A stretch of 64,000 nucleotides of DNA from an uncultured Marinicella sp. (GCA_947502595.1 CANNAM010000004.1:62001-126000); one strand, 5' to 3'. Positions 41,310 through 50,580 are shown, numbered from the stretch's first letter. Made by a program: numbers and translations. Notes: generated by a model not told the origin, from the sequence alone.

Positions 41310-41777
41310 ATGCAAGTCAGAAAAGTTAACCCTCAAGACCTTCACCAGCTCAGTCTTTTATTTGATGGATACCGACAGTTTTATCAGCAAGCACCTGATG
41401 TTAAAGGGGCTTATCAGTTTTTAAAGCAACGAATGGATGCCGATGAGTCTATGGTATTTGTCGCAGAACACAACAAGCAATTGCTTGGTTTCACTCAACT
41501 TTACCCAAGTTATTCTTCGGTCAGCATGCAACGGTTGTGGGTACTGAATGATTTGTTTGTGATTGAACAAGCGCGCCAAACAGGTGTGGCAGCGGCTTTA
41601 ATCGAGGCGGCTGAACATTGGGCACAAATTACTGACAGTAAGGGCTTGGTGTTGGAGACTGATTCGGATAATATAAAGGCGCAAAAATTGTATGCAAAAT
41701 TAAACTTGATTAAACAAGTCAATACCCAGCATTATTTTTTACCAACACAACAAATAAATACGGACAAATTATCATGA
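41310..41777 (+). CDS. GNAT-family N-acetyltransferase
   Basis: 155 residues. 'VRKVNPQDLHQLSLLFDGYRQFY' start, acetyl-CoA-binding segment 'LNDLFVIEQARQTGVAAALIEAA' (motif A, normally R/QxxGxG/A) and 'LVLETDSDNIKAQKLYAKLNL'. Substrate unknown. A TATAAT at 41272-41277 is a likely -10. Its stop overlaps the carbonic anhydrase start (ATGA), so the two are coupled. Confidence 0.88.
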   Translation: MQVRKVNPQDLHQLSLLFDGYRQFYQQAPDVKGAYQFLKQRMDADESMVFVAEHNKQLLGFTQLYPSYSSVSMQRLWVLNDLFVIEQARQTGVAAALIEAAEHWAQITDSKGLVLETDSDNIKAQKLYAKLNLIKQVNTQHYFLPTQQINTDKLS

Positions 41778-42376
41778 AAAACGAATTGAAAAGACTTAAA
41801 GATGGCAACCAAAGATTTGTCTCAGGTACCACCATACATGACATTGACTCAATCAGTTCACAACGCATATCAGCAGTTAAAGCACAAAAACCTTTTGCTG
41901 TTATTTTGGGCTGTTCGGATTCACGGGTTCCTGCTGAGTTGGTGTTTGATCAAGGTTTAGGTGATTTGTTTGTTATTCGAGTGGCTGGTAATATCGTGGC
42001 CCCTTCTCAAATTGGCAGTGTGGAGTTTGCCGTTGCCATGTTTGACTCACCTTTGGTGGTGGTGTTGGGACATTCAGATTGTGGGGTGATTCATGCCACA
42101 TTAGACGCCATGAAAACCCCAGGTGAAACCAAATCTATCAATATACAATCCATCGTCAGAAGGGTTAAGCCAGCGATTGAGCCACTGGCTATGCACGGTG
42201 GCTTGGACCAGGTCAAAATTGACGAAGCGGTTAAGGCCAATGTAAATAAATCAGTTGAACAGTTGATTAACAGTTCCGACATCATCGAATCTCGGGTGGC
42301 AGAAAATAAAGTCCATGTCTCTGGCGCCTACTATGATTTGAAAACCGGCGTGGTTGAATTTATTGAGTCAGATTAA
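41774..42376 (+). CDS. can: Beta-class carbonic anhydrase
   Basis: 200 residues. Zinc ligands in 'LGCSDSRVPAELVFDQGLGDLFVIRVAGN' (Cys, with the Asp-Arg dyad) and 'VLGHSDCGVIHA' (His and Cys). It interconverts CO2 and bicarbonate in the cytoplasm. No signal peptide. Translationally coupled to the GNAT gene, an association with no obvious biochemical logic. Confidence 0.94.
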   Translation: MKNELKRLKDGNQRFVSGTTIHDIDSISSQRISAVKAQKPFAVILGCSDSRVPAELVFDQGLGDLFVIRVAGNIVAPSQIGSVEFAVAMFDSPLVVVLGHSDCGVIHATLDAMKTPGETKSINIQSIVRRVKPAIEPLAMHGGLDQVKIDEAVKANVNKSVEQLINSSDIIESRVAENKVHVSGAYYDLKTGVVEFIESD

Positions 42377-42405
42377 CCCTTGCTTTAACAACCTTATTTT
42401 GCTGG

Positions 42406-43608
42406 CTATGCAGTCGTAAAAAACTGCTGTAAATGTTCAAAAGGCCCTGTAATTTCATAGGTCAAACCTAATCGTCCATTTTTAGACGGTCCGCGCTGTG
42501 AATTGAAATACATGCGCGTGCCGTCATCGGTGAATGCCACGCCGGTGATTTCAGACTTATCTTGCCGCTCAATTTTCAGCAGTGGTACTGCTTGACCAGA
42601 CTCTTTAAGCATCACGATTTGCATGTTACCACCATCTTCACAGACATAAATGATGCCATTGTTATCAACAGTGATGTTGTCCACCCCGGTTAATACGGGG
42701 AATGGGCTGGTTTTGAAGTCATAAATGACTTTGATGATCTGCTGATCCAAATCCAATGACCAGATGCGGTTGTCGCCTTTGGTTGAAAAGTATACAAACC
42801 CAGCATAATACCAGAGGCCTTCACCGCCTTTAAAGAGGGACGATTGTTTGACTTGATAGCGGGTTTCTTGTTCCGGCTTTTTAGGGTTGGGTCGTGGTAC
42901 ATCGTGCCATACCAACTTGGCATTGCTTGAAAAGGGATCACCCTGCATTTCAGCGACTTGCAGTTTGCCCCCTTCAAAACCAGGGTATTTGGGTAACACG
43001 GTGCGATAGAAGCGACCGTCTTTTTCGTCTTCAGTCAGGTAAATGGCTCGACCAACTGGGTCTACCGCACAGGCTTCATGCGTGAATGAACCCAGGCAAT
43101 GAATGGGTTGCGCATTGTGATTGCCATAAGGGTCGCACTCCCAGACCAAGCCATAGGGTGTTTCTTCTCCAGATAACCAGGTATTCCAAGGTGTTTTACC
43201 GCCTGCACAGTTCCATAAGGTGTGGTCCAAAATACGGTAGGCATCTACCACTTCACCGTTGGCGTTGAACTTAAGTGCCCCCACACCACCGGTTTTACTT
43301 TCTTCATTACAAGCGTAAATCCAGCCGCCCACGTTATCACGGCTGAAATCTTGGTAGACGGCACCACCATCTGGTCGTTCATGCCACAAATAATTGGATT
43401 GTGCAGTCGGAGGCAAACCTTCAGTGGCCACCACCCTTGATTTGAAGCCGTAAGGCAGGCGGATGCCATTGTTATCCGCGGGCATTAAATGCATGGTGCT
43501 GGCATCAACTGTGGTGCCTGATTTTTTGGCGTTGGCTAATTGAGGTAAGGTCAATGACAAAGCTGAAATTTTCAGTACTTTGCCAACAAATTGTCTTCGG
43601 TTGGTCAT
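42406..43608 (-). CDS. PhoX-like (DUF839) phosphatase family protein, Tat-exported
   Basis: 400 residues. The N-terminus 'TNRRQFVGKVLKISALSLTLPQLANA' is a twin-arginine signal, as in PhoX, which folds with Fe and Ca in the cytoplasm before export. Family motifs: 'NCAGGKTPWNTWLSGEE', 'FTHEACAVDPVGRAIYLTEDEKDGRFYR', and C-terminal beta-propeller blades with 'GVDNITVDNNGIIYVCEDGGN' and 'GVAFTDDGTRMYFNSQRG'. At 400 residues it is shorter than classic PhoX (~600), so substrate and activity are less sure. Convergent with the carbonic anhydrase gene. Confidence 0.85.
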   Translation of the reverse strand: MTNRRQFVGKVLKISALSLTLPQLANAKKSGTTVDASTMHLMPADNNGIRLPYGFKSRVVATEGLPPTAQSNYLWHERPDGGAVYQDFSRDNVGGWIYACNEESKTGGVGALKFNANGEVVDAYRILDHTLWNCAGGKTPWNTWLSGEETPYGLVWECDPYGNHNAQPIHCLGSFTHEACAVDPVGRAIYLTEDEKDGRFYRTVLPKYPGFEGGKLQVAEMQGDPFSSNAKLVWHDVPRPNPKKPEQETRYQVKQSSLFKGGEGLWYYAGFVYFSTKGDNRIWSLDLDQQIIKVIYDFKTSPFPVLTGVDNITVDNNGIIYVCEDGGNMQIVMLKESGQAVPLLKIERQDKSEITGVAFTDDGTRMYFNSQRGPSKNGRLGLTYEITGPFEHLQQFFTTA

Positions 43609-43679
43609 ATCAAAAGTGTCTAATTCTGTCGCTAGGTATCATAACCAATCGGCCCCAAAACTGCACCCATGTTTTGGCT

Positions 43680-44828
43680 TCAGATGAAGTTTTGTAGTAT
43701 CTCATCGCTCATCAGAAAACCCGCATTACTTAACTGCAGCTGTTGGTCATCCATGTGGTACCACTCTTGGGGCACACTGTCTTGAAACACCTGCTGCAAA
43801 GTGGTTGCGGAAAGGCCGGTAACGGCTTGGTATTTGTCCCAGCTGAACGCTTGTTTAAGGCGCAAAGCATTGAGCAAAAACTCAAAAGGCAAAGTCGCCT
43901 CATCCAAAGTTCTGGTTTCAACAATGCGCTGTTCGGTGGCAGCGTGATTTAAATACATCTGCGGGTGTTTTTGTTTGACTTGGCGCTGGATTTGGCTGTT
44001 GTGGCCCAGTGTGATTTTGCTGTGCGCGCCGGCACCGATGCCCAGGTAATCACCAAACTGCCAGTAGTTTAAATTGTGTTCACTGCGCTGCCCATCCTTG
44101 GTATAGGCTGACACTTCGTATTGCTCAAAGCCATGTGCCGATAGCAGTTCTTGGCCCTGTAAAAACATGTCGTGTTGGCGCTCCGTGTCAGGCATGTTAT
44201 CTGGTGTTTTCACCGCAAATAAAGTGTTCGCTTCAATGGTCAATTGATAGTAGGAAATGTGGGTCGGTTCGAGTTCAATTAATCGCAATAAATCGGTTTT
44301 GGCTGCTTGTAAGGTTTGACCAGGCAGGCCAAACATCATGTCTAAATTAAAATTGTTGTAACCTGACTGTTTGGCCAATTTTACGGCTTGAATGGCTTGG
44401 GCACTGTTATGGATTCTTTTTAAGACTTTCAGGTTCTCATCATTCAATGACTGGATGCCAAATGATAAACGGTTGATGCCAGCTGCTAGGTAGCCAGAAA
44501 AATGATCAAATTCCTGACTGCCAGGATTCACTTCCATGGTGACTTCGGCGTCAGGTCTCAGTGGCAACAAGGCGCGGACTTGCTGCATCAGTTGTTGCAT
44601 GGCAGGTGCTGAAAACAGACTGGGAGTGCCACCACCCATAAAGATGCTGTTAACCGTGCGACCCCAAACACTTGGTAGGTCTTGTTGCAAGTCTTCAATC
44701 AAGGCTGCTATGTACTGTTTTTCATTCAATGGATTTTTTAATTCATGGGAATTAAAATCACAATAGGGGCATTTGCTGACACACCATGGAAAATGAATGT
44801 ACAGACTTAATTTGGGTGGGATTAACAT
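43680..44828 (-). CDS. hemW: Heme chaperone HemW (radical SAM)
   Basis: 382 residues. The 4Fe-4S/SAM motif 'HFPWCVSKCPYCDFNSH' includes the extra Cys-Asp-Phe typical of HemW/HemN; then 'FMGGGTPSLFS', 'MEVNPGS', 'RLSFGIQSLNDENLKVLKRIH' and 'LDMMFGLPGQT'. The HemN-specific C-terminal domain follows. Often misnamed oxygen-independent coproporphyrinogen oxidase; HemW delivers heme to respiratory enzymes. Third gene of rph-rdgB-hemW, one base after rdgB. Confidence 0.94.
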   Translation of the reverse strand: MLIPPKLSLYIHFPWCVSKCPYCDFNSHELKNPLNEKQYIAALIEDLQQDLPSVWGRTVNSIFMGGGTPSLFSAPAMQQLMQQVRALLPLRPDAEVTMEVNPGSQEFDHFSGYLAAGINRLSFGIQSLNDENLKVLKRIHNSAQAIQAVKLAKQSGYNNFNLDMMFGLPGQTLQAAKTDLLRLIELEPTHISYYQLTIEANTLFAVKTPDNMPDTERQHDMFLQGQELLSAHGFEQYEVSAYTKDGQRSEHNLNYWQFGDYLGIGAGAHSKITLGHNSQIQRQVKQKHPQMYLNHAATEQRIVETRTLDEATLPFEFLLNALRLKQAFSWDKYQAVTGLSATTLQQVFQDSVPQEWYHMDDQQLQLSNAGFLMSDEILQNFI

Positions 44829-44829
44829 A

Positions 44830-45429
44830 TCAAATGTTCAAATCACTCAATTGTGCCGCCATAAATTTAATGGCTTGGGCGCGGTGCGACTCTTTTTGCT
44901 TTGTGGCTTTGCTGAGCTCTGCAGCCGTACATTGGTGGCTGGGCACGTAGAAAACAGGGTCGTAGCCAAAACCACCGCCACCTGAAGCTTTGGTGCTGAT
45001 GTTGCCTTGCCAGGTGCCTTTGGCAATGATGGGGTCTGGGTCTTGGTGGTGTCGCAGCAGTACCAAACAACAAAAGAACAGGGCTTCACGTGCAGCAGGC
45101 TCGTTGATGTGCTGCATGTTAAGTAACAACAAGTTGAGGTTTTCCTGATCAGTGGCCTGCTCACCTGCATACCTGGCAGAGCGTACACCTGGCTGGCCTT
45201 GTAAAACGGGTACAATCAAGCCTGAGTCATCGGCCAAAGCCGGTAGGCCAGATAGTTTGCTCGCATGGCGGGCTTTGATGATGGCATTCTCAACAAAAGT
45301 GGTGCCAGTTTCCTCAACTTCATATTCGGCTGTTTTGGGTTGTGGAACCAGTTCAATACTCAAGTCACTGAATGCGGCTGTGAATTCATTGAGTTTGCCG
45401 GCGTTACCACTGGCCAAAATAATCTTCAT
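44830..45429 (-). CDS. rdgB: XTP/dITP diphosphatase (non-canonical purine NTP pyrophosphatase)
   Basis: 199 residues, Ham1/RdgB family. 'IILASGNAGKLNEFTAAF', 'TFVENAIIKARHASKLSGLPALADDSGLIV', 'GQPGVRSARYAG' and 'GGGGFGYDPVFYVP' are all present. It removes deaminated purine nucleotides from the pool. Four bases separate it from rph and one from hemW, a conserved housekeeping operon. Confidence 0.96.
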   Translation of the reverse strand: MKIILASGNAGKLNEFTAAFSDLSIELVPQPKTAEYEVEETGTTFVENAIIKARHASKLSGLPALADDSGLIVPVLQGQPGVRSARYAGEQATDQENLNLLLLNMQHINEPAAREALFFCCLVLLRHHQDPDPIIAKGTWQGNISTKASGGGGFGYDPVFYVPSHQCTAAELSKATKQKESHRAQAIKFMAAQLSDLNI

Positions 45430-45433
45430 GGGT

Positions 45434-46150
45434 TTACTCGGATAATGCCTGTTGTTGGCAGTTCATCAGCTCCTTGATGCCTTGTTCCGCCAAATCCAAT
45501 AAATCATTCAATTCATCACGGCGAAAAGCATGGCCTTCTGCGGTGCCTTGTACTTCAATGAAATGACCACCATCATTCATCACTACATTCATGTCAGTTT
45601 CGGCATTGGAATCTTCTGGATAATCTAAGTCTAATACCGCCTGGTTCTTATAAATACCCACCGATACGGCCGCAATGGAGCCATGTATTGGGCTTTTCTT
45701 AATCGTACCGGTTTTGATTAAACTGTCCACTGCATCGCACAACGCCACATAAGCGCCGGTGATTGCAGCGGTGCGGGTACCGCCATCGGCTTGTATCACA
45801 TCACAGTCAACAGTGATGATGCGTTCACCCAATGCTTTAAGGTCCACCACTGCACGCAGGGAGCGGGCTATCAAGCGTTGAATTTCTAGGGTACGACCGC
45901 CTTGTTTCCCATAAGCGGCTTCACGACCCATTCTTGAATTGGTGGATCGCGGCAACATGCCGTATTCTGCTGTCACCCAACCTTTGCCTTTACCACGAAG
46001 CCAATGCGGCACTTTGTCCTCAACACTGGCATTACACAGGACTTTGGTGTTACCACAAGTGATCAACACCGAACCTTCGGCGTGCATGGTGAAGTTGCGT
46101 TGGATGGTAATGGCTCTCAGTTCGTCATTGGCTCTTTCAGATGGTCGCAT
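45434..46150 (-). CDS. rph: Ribonuclease PH
   Basis: 238 residues. '[20 protein letters not shown]', '[45 protein letters not shown]' region, '[19 protein letters not shown]', '[25 protein letters not shown]', '[19 protein letters not shown]'. It is a phosphate-dependent 3'-5' exonuclease trimming tRNA 3' ends. First gene of the operon; a TAAAAT -10-like element lies about 25 bases upstream on the minus strand. Confidence 0.97.
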   Translation of the reverse strand: MRPSERANDELRAITIQRNFTMHAEGSVLITCGNTKVLCNASVEDKVPHWLRGKGKGWVTAEYGMLPRSTNSRMGREAAYGKQGGRTLEIQRLIARSLRAVVDLKALGERIITVDCDVIQADGGTRTAAITGAYVALCDAVDSLIKTGTIKKSPIHGSIAAVSVGIYKNQAVLDLDYPEDSNAETDMNVVMNDGGHFIEVQGTAEGHAFRRDELNDLLDLAEQGIKELMNCQQQALSE

Positions 46151-46260
46151 GGTTGGCTTCAGTTTTTAAAAGCGGCTATTTTAGCACCTGTCGCCAGAGC
46201 AAGTTTTATTGATGGGGATTATTTTATGAAGTCTGGCTGAATGTATGGCAATTAAGTTAT

Positions 46261-46291
46261 GTGACAGACTCAGTTATTTATCTTTTATAAT
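46261..46291 (+). promoter_or_regulatory. Candidate promoter for the 143-residue membrane protein
   Basis: GTGACA (46261-46266) and TATAAT (46286-46291) with a 19-base spacer: five of six and six of six consensus matches, though the spacer is long. It lies 70 bases upstream of the start codon at 46361. Confidence 0.4.
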
Positions 46292-46360
46292 GATTCTAGT
46301 CGGTGCAAATTTTATGTAGTTTTGCTAAGATATTTGTTTTATTAATAAGAGAGGGTTGTC

Positions 46361-46792
46361 ATGTCTACTTTAATGCCATGGGTTTTTTTAATTACATTGT
46401 TGGTTATGGGTTTGATTGCTGCGGCACAAAAAATTGGTGAGTTAATTCCCGCCAGTAAACAATTAACCGACTACCTGAAACAATCAGAAGGTTGGGTTGG
46501 GCTGGTGGCTATTTTCATCTCGCTCTACTGGTTGATATTTGTGGTGTTGCGCTACATCGGCGTGATGTTGCAGCATGCGTTATTGAGCTGGATTATTTCA
46601 GTCTTGTGTGTTGCTGTGATGTTTTCATTGGGATTGTTGTTTGCCAAAGGTCAGTTGTCAGAATGGACCAAGTCGAATGAAAGTGCTACCGGACTGTTGA
46701 ATAAAGCGGCGGCCTTTTTAGAGCCTAAAAGAGAAATGCTGGGTTTAGTGGCTTTGATTCTCGCCTTGGTGTTTTTGGGAAGAATGCTTTGA
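46361..46792 (+). CDS. Small integral membrane protein, unknown
   Basis: 143 residues with four hydrophobic segments: 'MPWVFLITLLVMGLIAAA', 'WVGLVAIFISLYWLIFVVLRYIGVML', 'LLSWIISVLCVAVMFSLGLLFA' and 'MLGLVALILALVFLGRML'. No recognised family. A purine-rich ribosome site (AGAGAGG) precedes the ATG. Monocistronic, with promoter-like elements upstream and an intrinsic terminator 30 bases after the stop. Confidence 0.7.
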   Translation: MSTLMPWVFLITLLVMGLIAAAQKIGELIPASKQLTDYLKQSEGWVGLVAIFISLYWLIFVVLRYIGVMLQHALLSWIISVLCVAVMFSLGLLFAKGQLSEWTKSNESATGLLNKAAAFLEPKREMLGLVALILALVFLGRML

Positions 46793-46822
46793 TTTAAACC
46801 AAGGGGGTTAAATTTTTTATAG

Positions 46823-46847
46823 AACCCGCTGTTCAGCGGGTTTTTTT
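46823..46847 (+). terminator. Intrinsic terminator after the 143-residue membrane protein
   Basis: AACCCGCTG (46823-46831), TT turn, CAGCGGGTT (46834-46842), then a T-run to 46847. A 9-bp perfect GC-rich stem with T-tract. Confidence 0.9.
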
Positions 46848-46959
46848 GTGCCGGTAGCTTTGTCAGTTTTGTTGAGGGAATTCGGCGGGTTCAGTCAGCT
46901 TTGAATTGCCGAAGTCAGTCAACATAAGATCAAACAGTGTGTCTAGGTGTGTGTCGAAT

Positions 46960-47060
46960 AATAGCCACATAGGCTCGATGCTGGGTGTGGCTATTTGTTT
47001 TGAGACTGCGACAGCGTCATTAGATTGCCGCGGACTTGCCTCCATCACAATGACGAATTT
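46960..47060. repeat. Structured intergenic repeat-like element
   Basis: Two adjacent inverted repeats: AATAGCCACA (46960-46969)/TGTGGCTATT (46986-46995), 10 bp perfect, and CGTCATT (47015-47021)/AATGACG (47049-47055). On the minus strand the second part reads CGTCATTGTGATGGAGGCAA then GGCAATCTAATGACG, very like the dispersed 'CGTCATTGCGAGGAG...GCAATC' repeat I remember from many proteobacterial intergenic regions. The track ORF at 46863-47048 is the chance translation of this element. No second copy was noticed in this window. Confidence 0.5.
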
Positions 47061-47083
47061 TTTACGTTAATAGCTAACCCTCA

Positions 47084-48337
47084 TCAATCCCAGCCTTCAA
47101 TCACTTTTTTAAAGTGGCTTAAAAAGTCATTGGTTTGGTGGGCGTCCAAGGCGCGGTGGTCGATGGTTAGACTGACGTAGCACATCGGTTTAATCACCAT
47201 CATGTCTTGGCCGTTGTGCTCTTCAACCACCACCCGTTTTTCCATCTTGCCCAAACCCAGAATTGCTGATTGCGGTTGGTTGATAATTATGGGTGTAGCA
47301 ACCAATGAACCGGAAACGCCATGGTTAGAGATGGTGAAGGTGCCGCCTTGAACTTCTTTCTGACTCAACTGATTGTTTCTGGCTTTTTCAGTTAAACGGG
47401 TCAGCTCTTGGGCTATTTGTAGCAAGTTCAGGTTTTGCGCTTGTTGAATCACTGGCACAATCAAACCGTCGTCACCCAAAGCAGTACCGAAACCGAGGTT
47501 AACATGTTTGAACACTTCTAGGCCATGTTCATGGAACTGTGAATTGACTTTGGGTTGGTGCTTGATGGCTTGCACAGCAGCAGCAACAAAATAGGCAGTA
47601 AAAGTCAGCTTGGTGCCTTGCTCAGCAAAAGCCTGTTTATGGGCTTTGCGGTGCTTGATGATGGCGGTTAAATCCAAATCAAAAACTGAAGTCACATGGG
47701 GCGCAGTTTGCACGCTGTGCTGCATGTGTTCGGCGATGATTTTACGCATTTGCGTGTGTGGAATGATTTCGCTACCAGCTGTTGTAGGATTGATCGCTGT
47801 CTGTATGGCAGTCGGTTGAGGTGCCGGTGTGGTCGCCAAATAGGCATTCACATCACGCGAAGTGATGCGGTTGTTTTTTCCGGTACCGGTGATTTGCTTG
47901 AGGTCTAGTTGGTGTTGTTGGCTTAAACGCCGAACTGCTGGGCTTATGAAGCTAGAAGGAGGATCGGGTAACCCAGCAGTCGGGTCTTTACGAGGTAAAT
48001 CGTTTGAAACTTTATTTGGAGTTGTTTCAGCCCTGTCTTCTTGTGTAGATTTTATTTCGTTCGAGGGGTTGGACACGCCCGATTCATCAATAGTTCCCAA
48101 TATTTTATTTTCTTCTGCTGCTTCGCCTTCAAGCACATGTTTTTCGACCAATACACCGGATGCCGGGGCCACCACCTCCATCATTACCTTGTCTGTTTCC
48201 AGTTCAATGATGGGTTCATCCTTAACCACAGTCTCACCCACGCGTTTCAGCCATTGGGCGACCGTTGCTTGGGTGCCTTCGGTTTGATCGGCGGACAGTT
48301 TGATGGCCACTAAATTGTTGTCAGTAGTGTCGTTCAT
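47084..48337 (-). CDS. 2-oxoacid dehydrogenase E2 component (dihydrolipoamide acyltransferase)
   Basis: 417 residues in three parts. Lipoyl domain (~5-80) with lipoylated Lys in 'ELETDKVMMEVVAPASGVL'; peripheral subunit-binding domain (~130-170) 'SPAVRRLSQQHQLDLKQITGTGKNNRI'; catalytic acyltransferase domain with 'TFTISNHGVSG' and 'VSLTIDHRALDAHQTNDFL', where the usual HRxxDG reads HRALDA (Gly to Ala). Partnered with the fused E1 gene upstream (4-base overlap), it most likely forms a branched-chain 2-oxoacid dehydrogenase. No E3 gene is adjacent, so a shared lipoamide dehydrogenase must serve. Confidence 0.9.
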   Translation of the reverse strand: MNDTTDNNLVAIKLSADQTEGTQATVAQWLKRVGETVVKDEPIIELETDKVMMEVVAPASGVLVEKHVLEGEAAEENKILGTIDESGVSNPSNEIKSTQEDRAETTPNKVSNDLPRKDPTAGLPDPPSSFISPAVRRLSQQHQLDLKQITGTGKNNRITSRDVNAYLATTPAPQPTAIQTAINPTTAGSEIIPHTQMRKIIAEHMQHSVQTAPHVTSVFDLDLTAIIKHRKAHKQAFAEQGTKLTFTAYFVAAAVQAIKHQPKVNSQFHEHGLEVFKHVNLGFGTALGDDGLIVPVIQQAQNLNLLQIAQELTRLTEKARNNQLSQKEVQGGTFTISNHGVSGSLVATPIIINQPQSAILGLGKMEKRVVVEEHNGQDMMVIKPMCYVSLTIDHRALDAHQTNDFLSHFKKVIEGWD

Positions 48338-50484
48338 ATTTGATCCAGTTCTGTGATGCGCTGAGCAATGCTTTGTGGGTTAGGTAATGCATGTTCCATT
48401 AATCGGGGGTCATGCGGATTACCGATGTCTGCTGTGGCCAGCCTTTCAACTGGCGCATCCAGATAAAAGAAAGCTTCTTTGGCCAATGTGGCGGCTATTT
48501 CTGCGCCAAATCCTGCAGAAATGTTGTCCTCGTGCACAATCAAACACCGACCTGTGCGTTTAACAGATTCCAACACCATGGCTTTGTCCCATGGACGCAG
48601 GGTACGCAAGTCGATTAAGTCAGCCGCAATGCCGGTGTTTTCGATGGCGGTTTGACACATGTGTACCATGCCGCCCCAACTGACCACAGTCAAGCGATCA
48701 CCGTGTAAGATTTTTTTGCCTTTACCAAACGGAACGATGTATTGGTCGCCAGGGTAGGGGCGACGGGACCAACTGTGGTCGAGCATTTTACGGTGTTCAA
48801 AGAATATGCTTGGGTTGTTGTTTCTCAATGCATAGCGCAACAGGCCTACGGCATCTTCGGCATTGGACGGCATGGCCACTTGCCAGCCTATGGCATGTAC
48901 CCATTTCACTTCAGCACATTGTGAATGCCATGGGTCACCACAACCAAAATAACCACCTGCCATGCGCACCACCATGGGTGCGGCAAAACGGTTGTTGGTG
49001 CGCCAGCGCATGGAACCCGTTTCATTCAATTGTTCCTCGGCTGGGTCGGCGTATTTACGGAACTGAATCTCAGGCACCGGTAACAAGCCAGCCAAAGACA
49101 GGCCTATAGATCGACCAATGATGCCTTCTTCAGATAAACTGGTATCGAACACTTGGGCTTCGCCGTGTTTTTCTTGTAAGCCCAAAGTAACTGCATGTAC
49201 CCCGCCTTTGGCACCGACGTCTTCGCCGAACACCAGCATTTTTTTGTTGTGGGTTAATTCGAAGTCCAGTGTTTTACGGATTGCTGTAACCATATTGATG
49301 CGCCCAGGTTCAGCGATGACTTCAGTTGATGAGGGTGGAAAAGTAGGTTGGTCTAAGTGGATACCGCCTTGTTCTTGTAAAATCGGCTGGCCTGCTGCAT
49401 CAAACTCCTCAAAAGCATGTTGTTCAACCCCCGCAGGATCGGCAAAGTCTTGTTGGTCAACACTTTGGTAGCTTGCATAACAATGCTGTTTGGCCTGTTC
49501 TGCCAGTTGGTCCCATTCAGATTCTTGTAAGTGTCCTTCACTGATTAAAAACTTCTTCAGCTTTGGCAAAGGGTCATGCTGCTGTTCAAAGGCAATGCGA
49601 TCGGCGCTTTTGTAGCTTTGGGTGTCTTGCGCAGAGTGGCCATTCAGACGAGGCACGGTCAGTCTGAGCAGCACAGGCTTGCGCGATGTTCTGACCAGTT
49701 CATTGGCTTGTTGAATCAGTTCAGCCGATTCAGCAGGGTTGGTGCCGTCACCTGAAAGCAAAGTAATACCACGAAATGACGCCAGGTTTTTGACAATGTT
49801 ACCACCTGGGGTTTGGAAATGAGAAGGCACAGAAATGCCGTAACCATTGTCCTCAATGTAAAACAACATGGGTAACTCAAGGGTGGTTGCCAAGGTTAAA
49901 GAGGACCAAAACCCATTGGTGGCCACTGAGCCATCACCGCCAAGCACCAAACCCATGGCACCATCCCACTTTGAATCCTTTAAGTGCTCACGGTGGTATT
50001 CTATGGCTTGGGCCCAACCTGCTATTGGGGTGTATTGAGCACCAACACCACCGGACATAGGCAAAACGCATGCACCGTCGTGATTCGGTTGGTTGAACAC
50101 CACACCTATGTCACGACCATTGGAAAAGCCGCCTTGCTTCATCATGGTGGCTTGTAAAAATTGCTCAACAGGTAGGCCCATAGATAACAACAATGGTCGG
50201 GAGCGGTAATAGCCAGAGACCGCATCCTTCTGTCGGTTGAGGATTTGTCCCAGCATAATTTGAGCAACGTCATGGCCGCGAGCAGAAAATTGATACAGCA
50301 CTTTTTTTTGTTTGACCAGGTCAAATTCTTCCAAGTCATCCAGTGCGCGTGAGGTCAGTACGTCTTTAGCCACCTTGCGCCAATCGAAAGTGAATGGGTG
50401 CTTTGTGTCATCAGCTTGTGGGTCTGTGGTTTTGAATAGTTGCATCTGCTGGCTCGTCATAATAGATGAACCATTGTCTTTCAT
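48334..50484 (-). CDS. 2-oxoacid dehydrogenase E1, fused alpha and beta subunits
   Basis: 716 residues. Alpha part (~30-370): 'YYRSRPLLLSMGLPVEQFL', TPP motif 'VLGGDGSVATNGFW...IEDNGYGISVP', 'RLTVPRLNGHSAQD'. Beta part (~390-716): 'INMVTAIRKTLDFELTHNKKMLVFGEDVG', 'SLSEEGIIGRSIGLSLAGL', 'RMAGGYFGCGDPWHSQCAEV', 'RTLRPWD' and 'IVHEDNISAGFGAEIAATL'. It decarboxylates a 2-oxoacid, most likely branched-chain, and acylates the lipoyl group of E2. Head-to-tail alpha-beta fusions of this kind are known. Divergent from an Lrp/AsnC regulator, 96 bases apart, which fits bkd-type control by leucine or other amino acids (inference). Confidence 0.9.
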   Translation of the reverse strand: MKDNGSSIMTSQQMQLFKTTDPQADDTKHPFTFDWRKVAKDVLTSRALDDLEEFDLVKQKKVLYQFSARGHDVAQIMLGQILNRQKDAVSGYYRSRPLLLSMGLPVEQFLQATMMKQGGFSNGRDIGVVFNQPNHDGACVLPMSGGVGAQYTPIAGWAQAIEYHREHLKDSKWDGAMGLVLGGDGSVATNGFWSSLTLATTLELPMLFYIEDNGYGISVPSHFQTPGGNIVKNLASFRGITLLSGDGTNPAESAELIQQANELVRTSRKPVLLRLTVPRLNGHSAQDTQSYKSADRIAFEQQHDPLPKLKKFLISEGHLQESEWDQLAEQAKQHCYASYQSVDQQDFADPAGVEQHAFEEFDAAGQPILQEQGGIHLDQPTFPPSSTEVIAEPGRINMVTAIRKTLDFELTHNKKMLVFGEDVGAKGGVHAVTLGLQEKHGEAQVFDTSLSEEGIIGRSIGLSLAGLLPVPEIQFRKYADPAEEQLNETGSMRWRTNNRFAAPMVVRMAGGYFGCGDPWHSQCAEVKWVHAIGWQVAMPSNAEDAVGLLRYALRNNNPSIFFEHRKMLDHSWSRRPYPGDQYIVPFGKGKKILHGDRLTVVSWGGMVHMCQTAIENTGIAADLIDLRTLRPWDKAMVLESVKRTGRCLIVHEDNISAGFGAEIAATLAKEAFFYLDAPVERLATADIGNPHDPRLMEHALPNPQSIAQRITELDQI

Positions 50485-50503
50485 TTGCTGCGAAATGTGT
50501 TTT

Positions 50504-50538
50504 CAATATTTGCGCTTATTATGCTGTAAACGCAATAT
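50504..50538. promoter_or_regulatory. Imperfect dyad between the E1 and Lrp-type genes
   Basis: TTGCG (50510-50514) and CGCAA (50531-50535), flanked by ATAT on both outer sides with a one-base offset, lie in the 96-base divergent spacer. It is a candidate site for the adjacent Lrp/AsnC regulator, which could control both directions. Confidence 0.3.
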
Positions 50539-50580
50539 AAATTCTTGAAATTAATTGATAAAGCAATTAAATTGTTTGGC

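Noticed and set aside
46863-47048. 61-codon minus-strand ORF in the track (MMEASPRQSNDAV...)
   Set aside because: It coincides with the inverted-repeat element at 46960-47060 and is best explained as chance translation of a repeat.
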